The position numbers were made by a program, and so were the translations under genes. A model generated the notes under the pieces. That model did no database searches. It saw nothing but the letters and a program-made list of their open reading frames with translations, and was not told the DNA's origin. Below are positions 22,043-23,531 of a stretch of DNA of 23,531 bases, in pieces. The stretch is from Mycolicibacterium porcinum (lineage in GTDB: Bacteria; Actinomycetota; Actinomycetes; Mycobacteriales; Mycobacteriaceae): assembly GCA_001942045.1 (NCBI GenBank), contig MSTD01000069.1:1-23531 (forward strand), given 5' to 3'. Position 1 is the stretch's first letter; each line of letters opens with the position of its first letter.

Positions 22043-22048
22043 TAAGGT
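22043..22048 (+). promoter_or_regulatory. -10 box of leaderless aftC
   Basis: TAAGGT fits TANNNT and ends 6 nt before the aftC GTG at 22055, with no Shine-Dalgarno. It lies in the 36-bp gap after the lipoprotein gene, so aftC probably has its own promoter. Confidence 0.45.
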
Positions 22049-22054
22049 TCGCTG

Positions 22055-23356
22055 GTGGCCGAAGCAGAATCCACGACCAATCCAGTCAGATTCGGTCTTC
22101 TGAACCTTTTCCGTCCTCGCACCACCCCGCCGAGCACCGCCACGGTGCTGCGCTCGGTGCTGTGGCCGCTCGCGATCCTGTCGATCATCCATCGCAGCTA
22201 CGTGCTGGCCACCAACGGCTACATCACCGACGACTTCGGTCCGGTGTACCGCGCGGTGTCCAACTTCCGGCGGCACTGGGCCATCTACAACGAGCACTTC
22301 AGCTACGTCGACCCGCACTACCTGTACCCGCCCGGCGGCACACTGCTGCTGTCCCCGTTCGGCTTCCTGCCGGAGTTCGCCTCCCGGTTCTGGTTCGTCG
22401 CGATCAACGCGGTGGCCGTCATCATCGCGGCCGCGCTGCTGGTGCGCCTCTTCAAGTTCTCGCTCACCTCGGTGGCGCTGCCGGCTCTGCTGCTGGCCAT
22501 GTTCTGCACCGAATCGGTAACCAACACATTGGTTTTCACCAACATCAACGGCTGCATCCTGCTCGCCGAGGTGCTGTTCTTCACCTGGCTGCTGTCCGGC
22601 AAGGTGAGCCATCAGTGGTGGGCCGGCGCGGCGATCGGCATGACGCTGGTGGTCAAACCTCTGCTCGGCGTGCTGCTGCTCCTGCCGCTGCTGAACCGGC
22701 AGTGGCGCGCATTGGTGACGGCGATCGCCGTGCCCGTCGTGTTCAACGCCGTCGCCTGGCCGCTGTCGGCCGACCCGATGGGCTTCGTGCGCAACACGCT
22801 GCCCTACATCATGGAGACCCGCGACTACTTCAACTCCGCCATCCTGGGCAACGGCATCTACTACGGGCTGCCGATGTGGCTGATCGTCGCGCTGCGGGTG
22901 ACGTTCGTGGTGCTCGCCGCGGTCAGCCTGTGGCTGCTGTACCGCTACTACCGCGAGCGCGATCAACTGTTCTGGATGCTGACGTCCTCGGGCGTGCTGC
23001 TGATCACCTCGTGGCTGGTGCTCTCGCTGGCCCAGGGCTACTACTCGATGACGCTGTTCCCGTTCCTGATGACCGTGGTGCTGCCGAACTCGGTACTTCG
23101 CAACTGGCCGGCCTGGCTGGCGGTCTACGGATTCATGACGATGGACCGCTGGCTGCTGTGGCGCTGGCCCACCACCGGGCGGTTCCTGGAGTACATGAAG
23201 ATCACCTACGGGTGGTCGCTGATGCTGGTCGTGGTGTTCTGCGTGCTGTACTTCCGGTATCTGGACGCCAAACAGGACGGCAGGCTCGACGACGGTATCG
23301 ACCCGCCGTGGCTGAGCCGTCCCGAGGCCAAGGACAAGGAAGCCGCGTCAGTCTGA
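22055..23356 (+). CDS. aftC: Alpha-(1->3)-arabinofuranosyltransferase AftC
   Basis: This 433-residue GT-C membrane glycosyltransferase adds alpha-1,3 arabinose branches to arabinogalactan and lipoarabinomannan on the outer face of the plasma membrane, using decaprenyl-phospho-arabinose. About ten membrane helices are visible. The first external loop carries GYITDDFGPVYRAVSNF, with the acidic pair expected of GT-C enzymes. Other conserved blocks are HYLYPPGGTLLLSPFGFLP, FTNINGCILLAEVLFFTWLL and TLVVKPLLGVLLLLPLL. Gene order (after ribD and the Rv2672-like gene) matches Rv2673. The start GTG 22055 follows a TANNNT box by 6 nt. In M. tuberculosis the next gene is msrB; here a putative insertion sequence begins 27 bp after the stop. 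Confidence 0.94.
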   Translation: MAEAESTTNPVRFGLLNLFRPRTTPPSTATVLRSVLWPLAILSIIHRSYVLATNGYITDDFGPVYRAVSNFRRHWAIYNEHFSYVDPHYLYPPGGTLLLSPFGFLPEFASRFWFVAINAVAVIIAAALLVRLFKFSLTSVALPALLLAMFCTESVTNTLVFTNINGCILLAEVLFFTWLLSGKVSHQWWAGAAIGMTLVVKPLLGVLLLLPLLNRQWRALVTAIAVPVVFNAVAWPLSADPMGFVRNTLPYIMETRDYFNSAILGNGIYYGLPMWLIVALRVTFVVLAAVSLWLLYRYYRERDQLFWMLTSSGVLLITSWLVLSLAQGYYSMTLFPFLMTVVLPNSVLRNWPAWLAVYGFMTMDRWLLWRWPTTGRFLEYMKITYGWSLMLVVVFCVLYFRYLDAKQDGRLDDGIDPPWLSRPEAKDKEAASV

Positions 23357-23370
23357 GGTGAACTGCATGA

Positions 23371-23384
23371 CCTGGCCCGCCAGG
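23371..23384. terminator. Short GC-rich hairpin after aftC
   Basis: CCTGGC-CC-GCCAGG is a perfect 6-bp inverted repeat just after the aftC stop. The loop is only 2 nt, so at most 5 pairs would form, and there is no U-tract. It may be a weak terminator or simply flank the insertion sequence end. Confidence 0.25.
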
Positions 23385-23531
23385 GGGGTGTCAGATGTTC
23401 TGTGTAGGTCCTAACGGAAGGATCTCAGAACGTGAAGGATGGCAAGGACGTGGATGTGACGCTGGCTGAGGCTGGGTCCACGGTGGAGATGGCTGAGGCG
23501 CTGCGGGCCTCGGGGGCAGTCGATGAGCTGC
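23383..23531 (+). mobile_element. Left end of a probable IS256-family insertion sequence (cut by window edge)
   Basis: From about 23383 the sequence reads GGGGGGTGTCAGATGTTCTG and then TGTAGGTC, which resembles the terminal repeat of IS256-type elements (TGTGTA is common near such ends). A transposase-like frame starts about 50 nt later. The exact first base, the right end and the target duplication cannot be determined here. Confidence 0.5.
23432..23531 (+). CDS. N-terminal fragment of a probable mutator-type (IS256) transposase
   Basis: GTG at 23432 opens a frame that remains open to the window edge (33 codons): VKDGKDVDVTLAEAG..., ending ALRASGAVDEL. GGAAGG lies 10 nt upstream. The acidic, helical start and its distance from the putative terminal repeat fit an IS256 transposase, but the catalytic DDE part is outside the window, so the family call rests mainly on the element end. 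Confidence 0.45.
   Translation, partial: MKDGKDVDVTLAEAGSTVEMAEALRASGAVDEL

Noticed and set aside
20519..22966. An 815-codon minus-strand frame opposite the lipoprotein and aftC genes
   Set aside because: Composition is typical of antisense shadow in high-GC DNA (His/Arg/Gly/Gln rich), no domain seen, and both plus-strand genes are strongly supported.
1..23531. CRISPR array, toxin-antitoxin, restriction or phage-defence system
   Set aside because: No repeat-spacer pattern, no small convergent toxin pairs and no defence-protein motifs were found; the content is regulators, metabolism and envelope genes.

Overview
The window is high-GC actinobacterial DNA from a mycobacterium, most likely a fast-growing Mycolicibacterium. 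Supporting evidence: a PPE-PPW protein, a MPT63/DUF1942 secreted protein, the arabinogalactan enzyme AftC, an IdeR-type iron box, and a block of genes in the same order as M. tuberculosis Rv2667-Rv2673 (clpC2, DUF1942, GNAT, zapE, ribD, lipoprotein hydrolase-fold, aftC; correspondence from memory). Many genes have a TANNNT-like -10 box about 6-7 nt before the start codon and no Shine-Dalgarno, the usual sign of leaderless mycobacterial mRNAs.

Layout. 1-1450 (-): the start and most of a membrane Ser/Thr kinase-like protein that has lost key catalytic residues. 1634-1706 (+): tRNA-Gly(GCC) with its own promoter. 1730-3379 (-): membrane alpha/beta-hydrolase. 3497-6671 (+): a heme/iron group made of a TetR regulator, a long palindromic operator, a canonical heme oxygenase, an IdeR-type box, a tiny open reading frame overlapping the next start, and a PPE37-like PPE-PPW protein. 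6788-7600 (+): unrecognised membrane protein. 7597-8837 (-): class I DAHP synthase behind a leader peptide with Tyr-Trp-Arg-Phe codons and attenuator-like hairpins. 8885-11138: LysR regulator and a convergent TDT-family transporter, flanked by two nearly identical 19-bp inverted repeats. 11140-13102: CynX/NimT-type MFS transporter divergent from a FadR-type GntR regulator. 13115-14750: a perfect 34-bp palindrome, an MFS exporter and an overlapping KmtR-like ArsR metal sensor. 14753-16150 (-): a PrrB-like histidine kinase without an adjacent response regulator. 16215-17008: clpC2 under a strong promoter covered by two tandem palindromes. 17048-23356: PPOX/F420-type oxidoreductase, DUF1942 protein, GNAT, zapE (-), ribD, a hydrolase-fold lipoprotein lacking the nucleophile serine, and aftC. 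23383-end: the left end of what looks like an IS256-family insertion sequence.

The most interesting systems are (i) the aromatic-amino-acid attenuator before the DAHP synthase, where the pairing can be worked out by hand; (ii) the heme oxygenase/PPE unit, with separate TetR-like and IdeR-like control sites; (iii) the twin-operator clpC2 promoter; and (iv) two proteins that keep their folds but have lost catalytic residues (the kinase and the Rv2672-like hydrolase). No CRISPR, phage or complete mobile element is visible, and no stretch longer than 300 bases lacks a gene.
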